Of a stretch of DNA of 64,000 bases, positions 44,677 through 54,126 are shown piece after piece. The notes beneath the pieces were generated by a model, which did not search any database, had not been told where the DNA came from, and saw only the letters and a list, made by a program, of their open reading frames with translations. The DNA is from FEN-1219 sp036563665 (lineage in GTDB: Bacteria; Pseudomonadota; Gammaproteobacteria; Steroidobacterales; Rariloculaceae). A program made the translations under genes and the position numbers. The stretch lies in NCBI GenBank assembly GCA_036563665.1, contig DATCLY010000023.1:16817-80816 (forward strand). Reading direction: 5' to 3'. The first letter of the stretch is position 1. Every line of letters begins with the position of its first letter.

Positions 44677-44964
44677 TCACTCGATGACCTTGGGCACGAG
44701 GTACAAGCCCCGCTCCACGCGGGCGGCATTGCGCTGGTAGAGCTCGTGCCGGTCCTCTTCCGTGACCACGTCCTCGCGCAGCCGTTGCGGCCGCTCGAGC
44801 GGGTGGGCCATGGGGGTGACGCCCTCCGTGTCCACCTTCTGCAGCTCGCCGACCATGGCGACGATGTCCGTCAGCTTGGCGGTCAGGTCGGGCAGCTCGG
44901 AGGCGGCTATCTCGAGCCTGGCAAGCTCGCATAGCTTGGAGATGTTTTCCGGATTGAGACTCAC
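44677..44964 (-). CDS. gatC: Asp-tRNA(Asn)/Glu-tRNA(Gln) amidotransferase subunit C
   Basis: From the GTG at 44964 (MSLNPENISKLCELARLEI) the product is 95 residues, as expected for GatC, and has the conserved LARLEI and the HPLERPQRLREDVV tail that wraps around GatA and GatB. A longer frame from 45003 would place the start at or above the transcription start implied by the promoter at 44995-45000. Confidence 0.9.
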   Translation of the reverse strand: MSLNPENISKLCELARLEIAASELPDLTAKLTDIVAMVGELQKVDTEGVTPMAHPLERPQRLREDVVTEEDRHELYQRNAARVERGLYLVPKVIE

Positions 44965-44994
44965 TCGAATCGCCAGTGATGCATGTCTCATTAG

Positions 44995-45000
44995 ACTATA
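44995..45000 (-). promoter_or_regulatory. -10 element for gatC
   Basis: TATAGT on the reverse strand at 45000-44995 is close to the TATAAT consensus. It would place the transcription start near 44988, giving a short leader before the GTG at 44964 and supporting that start. A clear -35 was not found. Confidence 0.4.
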
Positions 45001-45009
45001 CACGTCGCT

Positions 45010-45038
45010 TGTGGATTGGCCTACCCGTTGCTAAAGTC
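45010..45038 (+). promoter_or_regulatory. Candidate mreB promoter
   Basis: TTGTGG at about 45010 and TAAAGT near 45033-45038 are separated by 17 bases, about 34 bases upstream of mreB. This fits a sigma-70 promoter reading into the elongasome operon, back to back with the gat promoter. Confidence 0.4.
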
Positions 45039-45071
45039 GCCGTCGTTCTCTCCTAGCGGGCTTGGCGCCCA

Positions 45072-46115
45072 ATGTTGAAGCGATTTCTCGGGTACTTCTC
45101 CAACGACCTGTCCATCGATCTCGGAACCGCCAACACGCTGATCTACGTACGAGGCCGCGGCATCGTGCTCAACGAGCCCTCGGTGGTGGCGATTCGCGAG
45201 GAGGTCGGCCGCGGCGGCAAAGTGCTCGAAGCGGTGGGGCAGGAGGCGAAGAACATGCTCGGGCGCACGCCCGGGCATATCACCGCCATTCGCCCGTTGA
45301 AGGACGGCGTGATCGCCGACTTCAACGTGACGGAGAAGATGCTCCAGTACTTCATCAAGAAGGCGCACGGCTCACGCTACTTTCGCCCGAGCCCCCGCGT
45401 GCTCGTGTGCGTGCCCTACGGCTCCACTCAGGTGGAGCGGCGGGCCATCCGCGAGTCGGCCGAAGGGGCCGGCGCGCGGAAGGTGTACCTCGTGGAGGAG
45501 CCCATGGCGGCGGCCATCGGCGCCGGCATGCCGGTGCACGAGGCGCGCGGCTCCATGGTGCTCGACATCGGCGGCGGCACGTCCGAGGTGGCGGTGATCT
45601 CGCTGAACGGCATCGTCTACGCGGCCTCCGTGCGCATCGGCGGCGACCGCTTCGACGAGGCGATCACCAACTACGTGCGCCGCAACTACGGAATACTGAT
45701 CGGCGAGGCCACGGCCGAGCGCATCAAGCACGAGATCGGCTCGGCGTACCCCGGCTCGGAGGTGAAGGAGATCTCGGTGAAGGGCCGCAACCTCTCCGAG
45801 GGCGTGCCTCGCAGCTTCACCTTGAACAGCAACGAGATTCTCGAGGCGCTGCAGGAGCCGCTGCAAGGGATCGTGGGCGCCGTGAAGGTGGCGCTCGAGC
45901 AGACGCCGCCCGAGCTCGGCGCGGACGTGGCCGAGCGCGGCATCGTGCTCACGGGCGGCGGCGCGCTCCTCACCGACATCGACAAGTTGCTGACCGAAGA
46001 GACCGGGCTTCCCGTCGTCATCGCCGACGACCCGCTCACGTGCGTCGCGCGGGGCGGCGGCCGGGTGCTCGAGCTGCTCGACGAGTACGGCCCTTCTGCG
46101 TTCTCCGTGGAGTAG
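45072..46115 (+). CDS. mreB: Rod shape-determining actin MreB
   Basis: The 347-residue protein has the actin-fold phosphate loops DLGTANTLIYV (residues 16-26) and LDIGGGTSEVAVIS, and the adenosine region LTGGGALL. Length and wording are typical of MreB, which forms membrane-bound filaments that direct sidewall synthesis. It heads the mreBCD-mrdA-rodA cluster. Confidence 0.97.
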   Translation: MLKRFLGYFSNDLSIDLGTANTLIYVRGRGIVLNEPSVVAIREEVGRGGKVLEAVGQEAKNMLGRTPGHITAIRPLKDGVIADFNVTEKMLQYFIKKAHGSRYFRPSPRVLVCVPYGSTQVERRAIRESAEGAGARKVYLVEEPMAAAIGAGMPVHEARGSMVLDIGGGTSEVAVISLNGIVYAASVRIGGDRFDEAITNYVRRNYGILIGEATAERIKHEIGSAYPGSEVKEISVKGRNLSEGVPRSFTLNSNEILEALQEPLQGIVGAVKVALEQTPPELGADVAERGIVLTGGGALLTDIDKLLTEETGLPVVIADDPLTCVARGGGRVLELLDEYGPSAFSVE

Positions 46116-46157
46116 TCATACCGGACAGCTGAAACCGAGCGGGCGAGACGGACTGCC

Positions 46158-47051
46158 ATGGATGCTCCGGGGCGTAAGACGGCAGGCCTGAATCGGGGCG
46201 GGGTGTCCACGGGCGTCCGTTTCCTGATGCTGGCGGCGGTGGCCCTCGCGCTCATGCTGCTCGACCACCGTCAGCACCACGTGACGCGAGTCCGCGAGGC
46301 GCTGGCGCTCGCGGTGTACCCCGTGAAGGTGGCGGTGGATTTCCCGTTCAAGGCCTGGCGGTTCGTGTCCGCCGCCGCGGCCTCCCGGCGGGAGCTCCTG
46401 GAGGAGAACATCCGCCTGAAGCGCGAACAGCTCGAGACGGCGTTCCGCCTGCAGCGCCTCGCGGCGCTCGAGAGCGAGAACGCACGGCTGCGCAAGCTCC
46501 TCGACTCCACCGAGCGGCTCGAGACCCGCGCGCTGGTCGCCGAGATCCTGGCCGTGGATCTCGACCCCTACCGGCAGCGGTTCAGCCTGAACCGCGGCCT
46601 CGTGGACGGGGTGTACGTGGGGCAGGCGCTGCTCGACGCGAACGGCCTCGTGGGGCAGGTGGTGCGCGTGGGCCCGTTCACGGCCGAGGCGCTTCTGATC
46701 ACCGACCCCGACCACGCCCTGCCCGTCACGGTGAACCGCAACGGCCTGCGCACCATCGCGGTCGGCACCGGCGACAGCGGCAAGCTGCGGCTGCCGTACC
46801 TCACCAACAACGCGGACATCCAGGTGGGCGACCTGCTCGTCTCGTCGGGCCTCGGCGGCGTTTTCCCGGCGGGCTACCCGGTAGGCCGGGTGGTGGAGGT
46901 GAAAGTGCAGCCGGGACAGTCGTTCGCCGAGGTCACGGCGGAGACCGCCTCCGCGCTCGACCGCGAGCGCGAGGTGCTGCTGGTGTGGACGTCGCCCGAC
47001 GAGGCGCCGGGCGCGTCCGAGGTGGCGGCAAACCTGGCGGAGGCGAAGTGA
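46158..47051 (+). CDS. mreC: Rod shape-determining protein MreC
   Basis: The 297-residue protein has an N-terminal membrane helix, a coiled coil (AASRRELLEENIRLKREQLE) and the two-barrel periplasmic part with VDGVYVGQALLDANGLVGQV. It links MreB filaments with the PBP2/RodA machinery. Its stop overlaps the mreD start (TGATG). Confidence 0.95.
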   Translation: MDAPGRKTAGLNRGGVSTGVRFLMLAAVALALMLLDHRQHHVTRVREALALAVYPVKVAVDFPFKAWRFVSAAAASRRELLEENIRLKREQLETAFRLQRLAALESENARLRKLLDSTERLETRALVAEILAVDLDPYRQRFSLNRGLVDGVYVGQALLDANGLVGQVVRVGPFTAEALLITDPDHALPVTVNRNGLRTIAVGTGDSGKLRLPYLTNNADIQVGDLLVSSGLGGVFPAGYPVGRVVEVKVQPGQSFAEVTAETASALDREREVLLVWTSPDEAPGASEVAANLAEAK

Positions 47052-47539
47052 TGGCGGCGCGGCAGTCGAGCGCGATCGGCGCCCTGCTGGGCCTGTTCGT
47101 CATGCTGGCGCTGTCCGTGGTGCCGCTGCCGGAGAGCGTCGCGCCGTTCCGCCCCGACTGGGTGGCGGTGGCGCTCCTCTACTGGTGCTTCGCGGCGCCG
47201 CGCCGCTTCAGCCTGTTCACCGCGTTCTTCCTGGGGCTCGCGCTCGACGCCCTGACGGGGGCGTTGCTCGGACAGCACGCGCTCGCGCTCATGCTGATCG
47301 TGTATCTGGCCGAGCGCTTCTACCTGCAGGTGCGGGTGTTCCCGCTCTCGCAGCTCATCGTCATCATCATGGCACTGCTCGGCCTCTACGAGTTCGTGCT
47401 GTTCTGGATCGACGGCGTGGCGGGCCGCACGGTGCCGCTCGTCGAGCGCTGGGGGCCGGTGGTATCCGGCACCCTGGTCTGGGTCATGGCCTCGGCATTC
47501 CTGGAGCATCGGCGCCGGGAAGCACGTGCCCGCATCTAG
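47051..47539 (+). CDS. mreD: Rod shape-determining protein MreD
   Basis: The 162-residue membrane protein starts with the ATG that overlaps the mreC stop. It has about five hydrophobic helices with RPDWVAVALLYWCFAAPRRF and FLGLALDALTGALLGQHALA, typical of MreD. It is part of the elongasome. Confidence 0.93.
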   Translation: MAARQSSAIGALLGLFVMLALSVVPLPESVAPFRPDWVAVALLYWCFAAPRRFSLFTAFFLGLALDALTGALLGQHALALMLIVYLAERFYLQVRVFPLSQLIVIIMALLGLYEFVLFWIDGVAGRTVPLVERWGPVVSGTLVWVMASAFLEHRRREARARI

Positions 47540-47552
47540 CGCGAGACGGACC

Positions 47553-49505
47553 ATGGCGCGGCCGGCTGTTGCCCTCAAGGACCACTGGAAAGAGCAGCGG
47601 CTGTTCCTGTCGCGCGTCGTGGCCGCCGCCGTGGTGATCGTGCTGCTCACGGGCGTCCTCGTCGCGCGGCTCGTGCAGCTGCAGGTCATCGACTACCAGC
47701 GCTTCTCCGCGCTCTCCCAGGACAACCGCATCAAGATCGAGCCGCTCGCGCCCACGCGGGGGCTCATCTTCGACCGCAACGGCATCGTGATCGCCGACAA
47801 CGTGCCCACCTGGGAGCTCGTGGCGATCCCCGAGGAGGTCCCCGATCTCGAGGCCACCCTGAAGGGGCTCGCCGAGCTCGGGCTCGTGGACCCCGACGAG
47901 CACGCCGTGCTCGCCGACCTCGTGCGCTCGCACCGCGGCTTCGAGCGCGTGAAGCTCTCGAACCTCGACGAGAAGCAGGCGGCGCGCTTCGCCGTGCGCC
48001 GCCATCACTTTCCGGGCGTCGACATCCAGGAGGCGCTCACGCGCTACTACCCGTTCGGCGAGGCGATCGCCCACGCGGTGGGCTACGTGGGCAGCATCAG
48101 CAAGGCAGACCTCGAGCGCATCGATCGCCGCGACTACGCGGCGAGCTCGCAGATCGGCAAGACCGGCGTGGAGCGCGCCTACGAGTCGCGGCTGCACGGG
48201 CAGGTCGGTTACCGGCAGACGGTGGTGAACGCGCAAGGGCGCGTGCTGCTCGACCCGGCGGCGAACAACGGCGAGGGCGGCACGGAGCCGCTGTTCCGGG
48301 GCCTCGAGACCAAGTGGCCGGTGCCGGGCGAGAACCTGGTGCTGTCGCTGGACATGCGCCTGCAGCTCGCCACGGTGGAGGCGCTGAAAGGCGCGCGCGG
48401 CGCCGCCGTCGCCATCGATCCCCGCAACGGCGACGTCCTGGCCATGGTCAGCGTGCCGTCGTTCGATCCGAACCGCTTCGCCGCGGGCTTGAGCCGGGGC
48501 GAGTACGTGGCGCTCACGCAGCATCCGGACCGGCCGCTCTTCAACCGCGCGCTCTCGGGTACCTATCCGCCGGGCTCGACGGTCAAGCCGTTCCTCGGGC
48601 TCGGGGCGCTGCACCACGAGGCCATGAGCCCGAGCAAGAGCGTCTACTGCCCCGGCCACTTCTCGCTGCCGGGCAGCTCGCACCGCTATCGCGACTGGCG
48701 GCCCCAAGGGCATGGGAACGTGGACCTGCACGAGGCCATCGCGCAGTCGTGCGACGTGTACTTCTATCAGCTCGCCGTGGCGCTCGGCATCGATCAGATG
48801 GAGCAGACGCTCAAGGCGTTCGGCTTCGGCGCGCCCACCGGCATCGACATCGCCGGCGAGAACGCGGGCGTCGTGCCGTCGCGCGAGTGGAAGCGGCGTC
48901 AGTTCGCGCGCCGCGAGGACCAGGTGTGGTTTCCGGGCGAGACGGTGATCACCGGCATCGGCCAGGGCTACACCCTCGTGACGCCGATCCAGCTCGCGCA
49001 CGCGAGCGCCACGCTCGCGGCGCGCGGCCGGCGCTTCGCGCCGCGCCTCGTGATCGGCGCGGAAGACGTGGTCACGGGCGAGACTACGTGGCTCGAGCCC
49101 GAGGAGCTGCCCGGGGTGGAGGGTGTGAGCGATGCGCACTGGCAGCACATCGTGGACGCCATGGTGGGCGTGACCTCCGGCCCCCGCGGCTCCGCCCGCA
49201 GCACGATGGGCGGCACGCCGTACACGGTGGCCGGCAAGACGGGCACCGCGCAGGTGATCAACATCGCGCAGGGCGAGCGGTACCGCGAGGAGGAAATCGA
49301 CGAGCGGCTGCGGGACCATGGGCTCTTCATCGCGTTCGCGCCGGCCGACGCGCCCCGCATCGCCGTGGGCGTGGTGGTGGAGAACGGCGGCGGCGGCAAC
49401 CGCGCCGCGGCGCCGGTGGCGCGCAAGATCCTGGATGCGTTCTTCGCACAGGAGACCTCCGCCGTAGCGCCCTCGAGGACCGAGGTGTATGTCGCTCGCC
49501 GTTGA
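47553..49505 (+). CDS. mrdA: Penicillin-binding protein 2 (elongasome transpeptidase)
   Basis: The 650-residue protein has an N-terminal membrane helix, the pedestal domain with APTRGLIFDRNGIVIADN, and the transpeptidase domain with Ser342 in GSTVKP, SCD near residue 401 and the KTG box (GKTGTAQV, Lys562). It cross-links sidewall peptidoglycan with RodA. The preferred start is the ATG at 47553; a GTG at 47526, overlapping mreD, is possible. Confidence 0.95.
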   Translation: MARPAVALKDHWKEQRLFLSRVVAAAVVIVLLTGVLVARLVQLQVIDYQRFSALSQDNRIKIEPLAPTRGLIFDRNGIVIADNVPTWELVAIPEEVPDLEATLKGLAELGLVDPDEHAVLADLVRSHRGFERVKLSNLDEKQAARFAVRRHHFPGVDIQEALTRYYPFGEAIAHAVGYVGSISKADLERIDRRDYAASSQIGKTGVERAYESRLHGQVGYRQTVVNAQGRVLLDPAANNGEGGTEPLFRGLETKWPVPGENLVLSLDMRLQLATVEALKGARGAAVAIDPRNGDVLAMVSVPSFDPNRFAAGLSRGEYVALTQHPDRPLFNRALSGTYPPGSTVKPFLGLGALHHEAMSPSKSVYCPGHFSLPGSSHRYRDWRPQGHGNVDLHEAIAQSCDVYFYQLAVALGIDQMEQTLKAFGFGAPTGIDIAGENAGVVPSREWKRRQFARREDQVWFPGETVITGIGQGYTLVTPIQLAHASATLAARGRRFAPRLVIGAEDVVTGETTWLEPEELPGVEGVSDAHWQHIVDAMVGVTSGPRGSARSTMGGTPYTVAGKTGTAQVINIAQGERYREEEIDERLRDHGLFIAFAPADAPRIAVGVVVENGGGGNRAAAPVARKILDAFFAQETSAVAPSRTEVYVARR

Positions 49506-50619
49506 GTGGGGGCGCCAGGGGCACGCGGCGGGCAGGCGGAGCCGGCTCGCCGGGCTCAACGTGGACGTGCCGCTGCTGGCGCTGGTCTGCGCCGTCGTCG
49601 CGATCGGCCTCGTCGTGCTCTACAGCGCGAGCGGCGAGAACATGGGCGCCGTCATTCGGCAGGGCATGCGCTTCGCCCTGGGGCTGGGCGCCTTCTTCGT
49701 GCTCGCGCAGCTTCCGCCGCGGTATCTGCGCATGTGGGCCCCGTGGCTCTATTGCTTCGTGCTGGCGCTGCTGGTCGTCGTCATGATCGAAGGCGAGATC
49801 AGCAAGGGCGCACAGCGCTGGCTCGACCTAGGTGTAGTGCGTTTTCAGCCGTCCGAGCTCATGAAGCTCGCGGCCCCGCTCATGGTCGCCTGGTTCCTGC
49901 ACGAGCGGCGGTTGCCGCCCACGTTCCTGCAGCTCTGCGTAGCGACGCTCATCGTGCTCGCGCCCGCGGTGCTCATCGCCAAGCAGCCGGACCTGGGCAC
50001 CGCGCTGCTCGTGGTGGCGGCCGGCGGCCTCACGGTGCTGCTCGCGGGCATCGGCTGGCGGGTGATGACGGCGCTCTCGCTGCTCGCGGCCGTGTCGCTG
50101 CCCGTGCTCTGGAGCCAGCTGCACGACTATCAGCGCGCGCGCGTGCTCACGTTCCTGAATCCCGAGAGCGATCCCCTCGGGGCGGGCTACAACAGCATTC
50201 AGTCGAAGATCGCTATCGGCTCCGGCGGGCTCTTCGGCAAAGGGTGGCTGCAGGGCACGCAGGCACACCTCGAGTTCCTGCCCGAGCGCTCCACGGACTT
50301 CATCTTCGCCGTGATGGCAGAGGAGTTCGGGCTGCTCGGGCTCTGTTTCCTGCTCGCGCTGTATCTCGCGCTCGTGGGCCGCGGGCTCTACATCGCGGCG
50401 CAGGCGCAGGACACGTTCACGCGCCTCATCGCGGGCTCGCTCGCGCTCACGTTCTTCGTGTACGTCTTCGTGAACGCGGGCATGGTGTCGGGCATCTTGC
50501 CGGTCGTGGGCGTGCCGCTGCCGCTCGTGTCGGCGGGCGGCACGTCGATGGTCACATTGATGGCGAGTTTCGGTATCCTCGCCGCCATCCACGGTCACAA
50601 GAAGCTGCTCGCACCATGA
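49489..50619 (+). CDS. rodA: Peptidoglycan glycosyltransferase RodA (MrdB)
   Basis: The 376-residue SEDS-family membrane protein has about ten helices and the SEDS signatures FQPSELMKLAAPL, KQPDLGTALLV and GVPLPLVSAGGTSM. It polymerises glycan strands as partner of PBP2. It overlaps mrdA by 17 bases and mltB by 4 bases. Confidence 0.96.
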   Translation: MSLAVEWGRQGHAAGRRSRLAGLNVDVPLLALVCAVVAIGLVVLYSASGENMGAVIRQGMRFALGLGAFFVLAQLPPRYLRMWAPWLYCFVLALLVVVMIEGEISKGAQRWLDLGVVRFQPSELMKLAAPLMVAWFLHERRLPPTFLQLCVATLIVLAPAVLIAKQPDLGTALLVVAAGGLTVLLAGIGWRVMTALSLLAAVSLPVLWSQLHDYQRARVLTFLNPESDPLGAGYNSIQSKIAIGSGGLFGKGWLQGTQAHLEFLPERSTDFIFAVMAEEFGLLGLCFLLALYLALVGRGLYIAAQAQDTFTRLIAGSLALTFFVYVFVNAGMVSGILPVVGVPLPLVSAGGTSMVTLMASFGILAAIHGHKKLLAP

Positions 50620-51644
50620 CGAAACTTCGCCGACGCGTCGCCCGGGGACTGTTCGTGCTTGCAAGCGTGCTCGCGACGTCGGCATTCGGCGACAACCAGG
50701 CCGTGTTCGAAGCCAACCGCACGCAGTTCCTCGAGCGCATGGTGGCCGACCACGGCTTCGACCGCGAGGAGCTCGCGGCCGTGCTCGCCACGGCCACGCT
50801 CAACGAGAAGGTGCTCGAAGCGATCTCGCGGCCCGCGGAGCGCGTGGTGCCGTGGTTCGAGTACCGCAAGATCTTCCTCAACGAGCAGCGCATCGACGCC
50901 GGCGTCGCCTTCTGGCGCGAGCGCGCCTCGGCCATCGAGAGCGCCGCCGAGCGCTACGAGGTGGCACCCGAGATCATCGTGGCCATCGTCGGCGTGGAGA
51001 CCTTCTTCGGCCGGCGCATGGGCAACTATCGGGTGCTCGACTCGCTCGCGACGCTCGCCTTCGCGTACCCGCCGCGGGCGCGCTTCTTCGCGGGCGAGCT
51101 CGAGCAGCTGCTGCTGCTCGCGCGCGAGGAGGGGCCGCACGTGCTCGAGGCGCGAAGCTCCTACGCGGGCGCCATGGGCGCCGGGCAGTTCATCCCGTCG
51201 AGCTTCCGCGCGTACGCCGTGGACGGCAACGGCGACGGCCGCCGCGACCTCTGGACCGACTGGGACGACGCGCTGGCGAGCGTCGCCAACTATTTCCGGG
51301 CGCACGGCTGGAAGCCCGGCGAGCCCGTGGCGGACCGCGCCACCCGACCGGCGGACTGGAGCGGCCCCGAGCCCGAGGGCAACGGTCTCGAGCTCGACTC
51401 CACGGTGGGCGACCTGGTCGCCCTGGGGTACGCGTTCGACTCGTCGTTGCCGCCCACCGCGCCCGCCACGCTGTTCGCGCTCGAGGGCGAAGGCGACACG
51501 CGCGAGTACTGGGTCGGCTACCACAACTACCAGGTCATCACCCGCTACAACCGGAGCGCGAAGTACGCGCTCGCCACGCACCAGCTCGCGCAGGCGATCC
51601 GCGCGGCGTACGAGGCCGAGCAACAAGGAGCCGTCGCGCAATGA
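50616..51644 (+). CDS. mltB: Lytic murein transglycosylase B
   Basis: The 342-residue enzyme has a signal peptide, the catalytic Glu region EIIVAIVGVETFFGR, YAGAMGAGQFIPSSFRAYA and ANYFRAHGWKPGEPV. It cleaves glycan strands to 1,6-anhydro ends. Its ATG overlaps the rodA stop and its stop overlaps the rlpA start (ATGA both times). No clear lipobox is seen, so it may be periplasmic rather than lipidated. Confidence 0.93.
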   Translation: MTKLRRRVARGLFVLASVLATSAFGDNQAVFEANRTQFLERMVADHGFDREELAAVLATATLNEKVLEAISRPAERVVPWFEYRKIFLNEQRIDAGVAFWRERASAIESAAERYEVAPEIIVAIVGVETFFGRRMGNYRVLDSLATLAFAYPPRARFFAGELEQLLLLAREEGPHVLEARSSYAGAMGAGQFIPSSFRAYAVDGNGDGRRDLWTDWDDALASVANYFRAHGWKPGEPVADRATRPADWSGPEPEGNGLELDSTVGDLVALGYAFDSSLPPTAPATLFALEGEGDTREYWVGYHNYQVITRYNRSAKYALATHQLAQAIRAAYEAEQQGAVAQ

Positions 51645-52471
51645 GGCGGGCGCTCGCGCGCCAGCTCGCCCTGGGCGGCACGCTCGTCCTCGTGGCCCTG
51701 CAATGGGGTTGCGCCGGCCATCGCGCGCAGCCGCCTCCCTCGCCCGGATCGCCGACCGTGATCCAGGCCCCGCGCAGCGATCGCGGCAACCCGCCGTTCT
51801 ACGACGTGCTCGGCAAGCGTTACTACGTGCTCGAGTCCGCCGACGGCTACGTGGCCGAAGGCATCGCCTCCTGGTACGGCCCCGGTTTCCACGGCCTCTC
51901 CACGTCGAGCGGCGAGCGCTACGACATGCACGCCATGACGGCCGCGCACACCACGCTGCCGATCCCCACGTGGGTGGAGGTCACCAACCTCGAGAACGGC
52001 CGTAAGGTCGTCGTGAAGGTGAACGACCGCGGGCCGTTCGTGCGCAACCGGCTCATCGATCTGTCTTACGCGGCCGCCCTGGAGCTCGACATGATCAAGA
52101 AGGGCACCGCCCGCGTGCGGGTGCGCGCGCTCGGCACGCCGCCGCCCGCGGAGCCCCTGCAGGCGCGCGACACTCTGCCGCGGTTCGAGGTGATCAGCTC
52201 GGCGACGGCCGACACCGTGCGGCCCGACGATCGGCCGCTGCGGCAGATGTTCGTGCAGGTGGGCGCGTTCGCCGATCGGACGAACGCCGAGCGGCTCGCC
52301 GCGGAGCTCGAGGCGCGGGGCTTCCGCTCGTTCGTGCTGTCGCAGCCGGACGGACGCCGGACGCTGCACCGCGTGCGGCTCGGACCGGTGGCCGACGACG
52401 CGGAGTTCGACCGCGTGCGCGGCCGCCTGCGCGCGCTCGGCTACGAGGAGGCGCACCTCGTCGTCGACTGA
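51641..52471 (+). CDS. rlpA: Septal ring lytic transglycosylase RlpA
   Basis: The 276-residue lipoprotein (WGC, Cys24) has the double-psi beta-barrel (GIASWYGPGFHGLSTSSGER, NLENGRKVVVKVNDRGPF, LIDLSYAAALEL) and a C-terminal SPOR domain (MFVQVGAFADRTNAERLA). RlpA cleaves denuded glycan strands. It starts within the mltB stop and is followed by a REPIN. Confidence 0.94.
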   Translation: MRRALARQLALGGTLVLVALQWGCAGHRAQPPPSPGSPTVIQAPRSDRGNPPFYDVLGKRYYVLESADGYVAEGIASWYGPGFHGLSTSSGERYDMHAMTAAHTTLPIPTWVEVTNLENGRKVVVKVNDRGPFVRNRLIDLSYAAALELDMIKKGTARVRVRALGTPPPAEPLQARDTLPRFEVISSATADTVRPDDRPLRQMFVQVGAFADRTNAERLAAELEARGFRSFVLSQPDGRRTLHRVRLGPVADDAEFDRVRGRLRALGYEEAHLVVD

Positions 52472-52487
52472 GGCGGCGGGGAGCAGG

Positions 52488-52566
52488 GATCGCGGCTGGA
52501 AAGCCGCTCTCACCCGGCGACCATGCGTCTGGCGCGGGTGGGAGCGGCTTTCCAGCCGCGACTCTT
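52488..52566. repeat. REPIN (inverted pair of REP palindromes)
   Basis: A reverse REP copy (52488-52514) and a forward copy (52537-52566) flank a 22-base spacer between rlpA and dacA. The core of each reads GCGGCTTTCCAGCCGC. Such inverted pairs resemble REPINs or BIMEs, mobilised by a RAYT transposase elsewhere in a genome. Confidence 0.85.
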
Positions 52567-52611
52567 CCCTCCCGCCGGACGGTTGTTGTGTGGGGTTTCT
52601 GAGGAGACGTG

Positions 52612-53754
52612 ATGACGCGACGCCGCTCTGCGACGTTGACGTTGCTGTCGTGCGTGCTGCTCGCGGCGCCGGCGCGCGCCGACGACGCCTCGGCTGCGGC
52701 ACCGAGGGTGCAGGCCAAGAGCTACATCCTGATCGACTACGCCACCGGCACCACGCTCGCCGAGTCGAACGCGGACGAGCCGCTGCCGATCGCGAGCCTC
52801 ACCAAGCTCATGACGGCCTACGTGGTGTTCGAGGCGCTGCGGGACGGCCGCATCGCGCTCGACGACCAGGTGCTCGTGAGCGAGAAGGCCTGGCGCATGC
52901 GCGGCTCCCGCATGTTCATCGAGGTGAACACGCACGTCGCGGTGGAGGACCTGATCCTCGGGCTCATCGTGCAATCGGGCAACGACGCGAGCGTGGCGCT
53001 CGCCGAGCACGTGGCGGGCTCGGTGCCGGCGTTCGTGGAGCTCATGAACGCGGCCGCCGAGCGGCTCGGCATGACGCGCACGACCTATGCCAACACGCAC
53101 GGCCTGCCGGCCCCGGGTGCGGCGAGCACCGCTCGCGATCAGGCCATCCTCGCGCGCGCCCTGATCGCCGAGTTCCCCGAGTACTATCCCTGGTACTCGC
53201 TGCGCGAGTTCACCTACAACGGCATTCGGCAATACAACCGCAACCGCCTGCTCGCGCGCGACCCGAGCGTGGACGGCCTGAAGACGGGCCACACGAACGC
53301 CGCCGGCTACTGCCTCGTGAGCTCGGCGCAGCGCGACGGCATGCGCGTGATCTCCGTGGTGCTGGGCGCGGACACGCCGGCCGCTCGCGCGGCGAGCAGC
53401 CAGTCGCTCATCGACTGGGGCTTCGCGACCTACGAGACGCACCGCCTGTTCGCGGCCGGCGAGGAGATCGTGGCCGAGCGCGTGTGGCGCGGCTCGCCCG
53501 AGCTCACCTCGCTCGGCGTGGCGGAGGACTTCTACGTGACGATCCCGCGGGGCCGCTTCGACGCGCTCGCCGCGGAGGTGAAGCTGCCGCTCCGGCTGGT
53601 GGCGCCACTCGAGCGTCTGGCACCCGTGGGCGAGGTGCACGTGTCGTTCGACGGCCGGCCGCTCGCCTCGGCGCCGCTCGTGGCGCTCGGCGCCGTGGCC
53701 CAGGGTGGGCCCTGGACCCGGCTGCGCGATGAGTTCATGCTGCTCCTGGAATGA
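52612..53754 (+). CDS. dacA: D-alanyl-D-alanine carboxypeptidase (PBP5/6 type)
   Basis: The 380-residue protein starts at an ATG after a GAGGAG site and has a signal peptide ending APARA. The catalytic motifs are SLTK (Ser62-Lys65), SGN (122-124) and KTG (224-226), followed by the C-terminal beta domain and an amphipathic tail that anchors it to the membrane. It trims pentapeptides of new peptidoglycan. Confidence 0.95.
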   Translation: MTRRRSATLTLLSCVLLAAPARADDASAAAPRVQAKSYILIDYATGTTLAESNADEPLPIASLTKLMTAYVVFEALRDGRIALDDQVLVSEKAWRMRGSRMFIEVNTHVAVEDLILGLIVQSGNDASVALAEHVAGSVPAFVELMNAAAERLGMTRTTYANTHGLPAPGAASTARDQAILARALIAEFPEYYPWYSLREFTYNGIRQYNRNRLLARDPSVDGLKTGHTNAAGYCLVSSAQRDGMRVISVVLGADTPAARAASSQSLIDWGFATYETHRLFAAGEEIVAERVWRGSPELTSLGVAEDFYVTIPRGRFDALAAEVKLPLRLVAPLERLAPVGEVHVSFDGRPLASAPLVALGAVAQGGPWTRLRDEFMLLLE

Positions 53755-54014
53755 GCGGCGAATCGTTATTGACGTTTCCCTGCGAGCTGCCGATCAAGAT
53801 CTTCGGGCGGAACGAGCCGCGATTTCGAGCCGCCGCGCTGGCGATCGTGCGCGCGCACTATGCGGACGTAGGCGAGGCGGACGTCACCGAGCAGGCCAGC
53901 CGGCGGGGCAACTATCTGAGCCTCACGGTCACCGTGCGCGCGGCGAGCCGCGCGCAGGTGGACGCGCTGTACCGCGAGCTCACGGCGAGCGACGAGATCC
54001 TGATGGTGCTGTGA
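53751..54014 (+). CDS. ybeD: DUF493 family protein YbeD
   Basis: The 87-residue protein matches YbeD/DUF493 (LTFPCELPIKIFGRN, GNYLSLTVTVRA, LYRELTASDEILMVL). It has an ACT-like fold and is always near lipB. Its start overlaps the dacA stop (ATGA). Confidence 0.92.
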   Translation: MSGESLLTFPCELPIKIFGRNEPRFRAAALAIVRAHYADVGEADVTEQASRRGNYLSLTVTVRAASRAQVDALYRELTASDEILMVL

Positions 54015-54021
54015 GGGGGGC

Positions 54022-54098
54022 AGCGCGGCTGGAAAGCCGCTCCCACCCTGCGAGCACGCGTCCGCGCCAGGTGGGAGCGGCTTTCCAGCCGCGATCTT
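54022..54098. repeat. REPIN between ybeD and lipB
   Basis: A reverse copy (54022-54047) and a forward copy (54070-54098) of the same REP palindrome as at 52.5 kb, separated by 22 bases. The two REPINs have the same spacing and near-identical arms. Confidence 0.85.
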
Positions 54099-54126
54099 CC
54101 CCGCTTTTCTCTGCATAATCTCGCCG

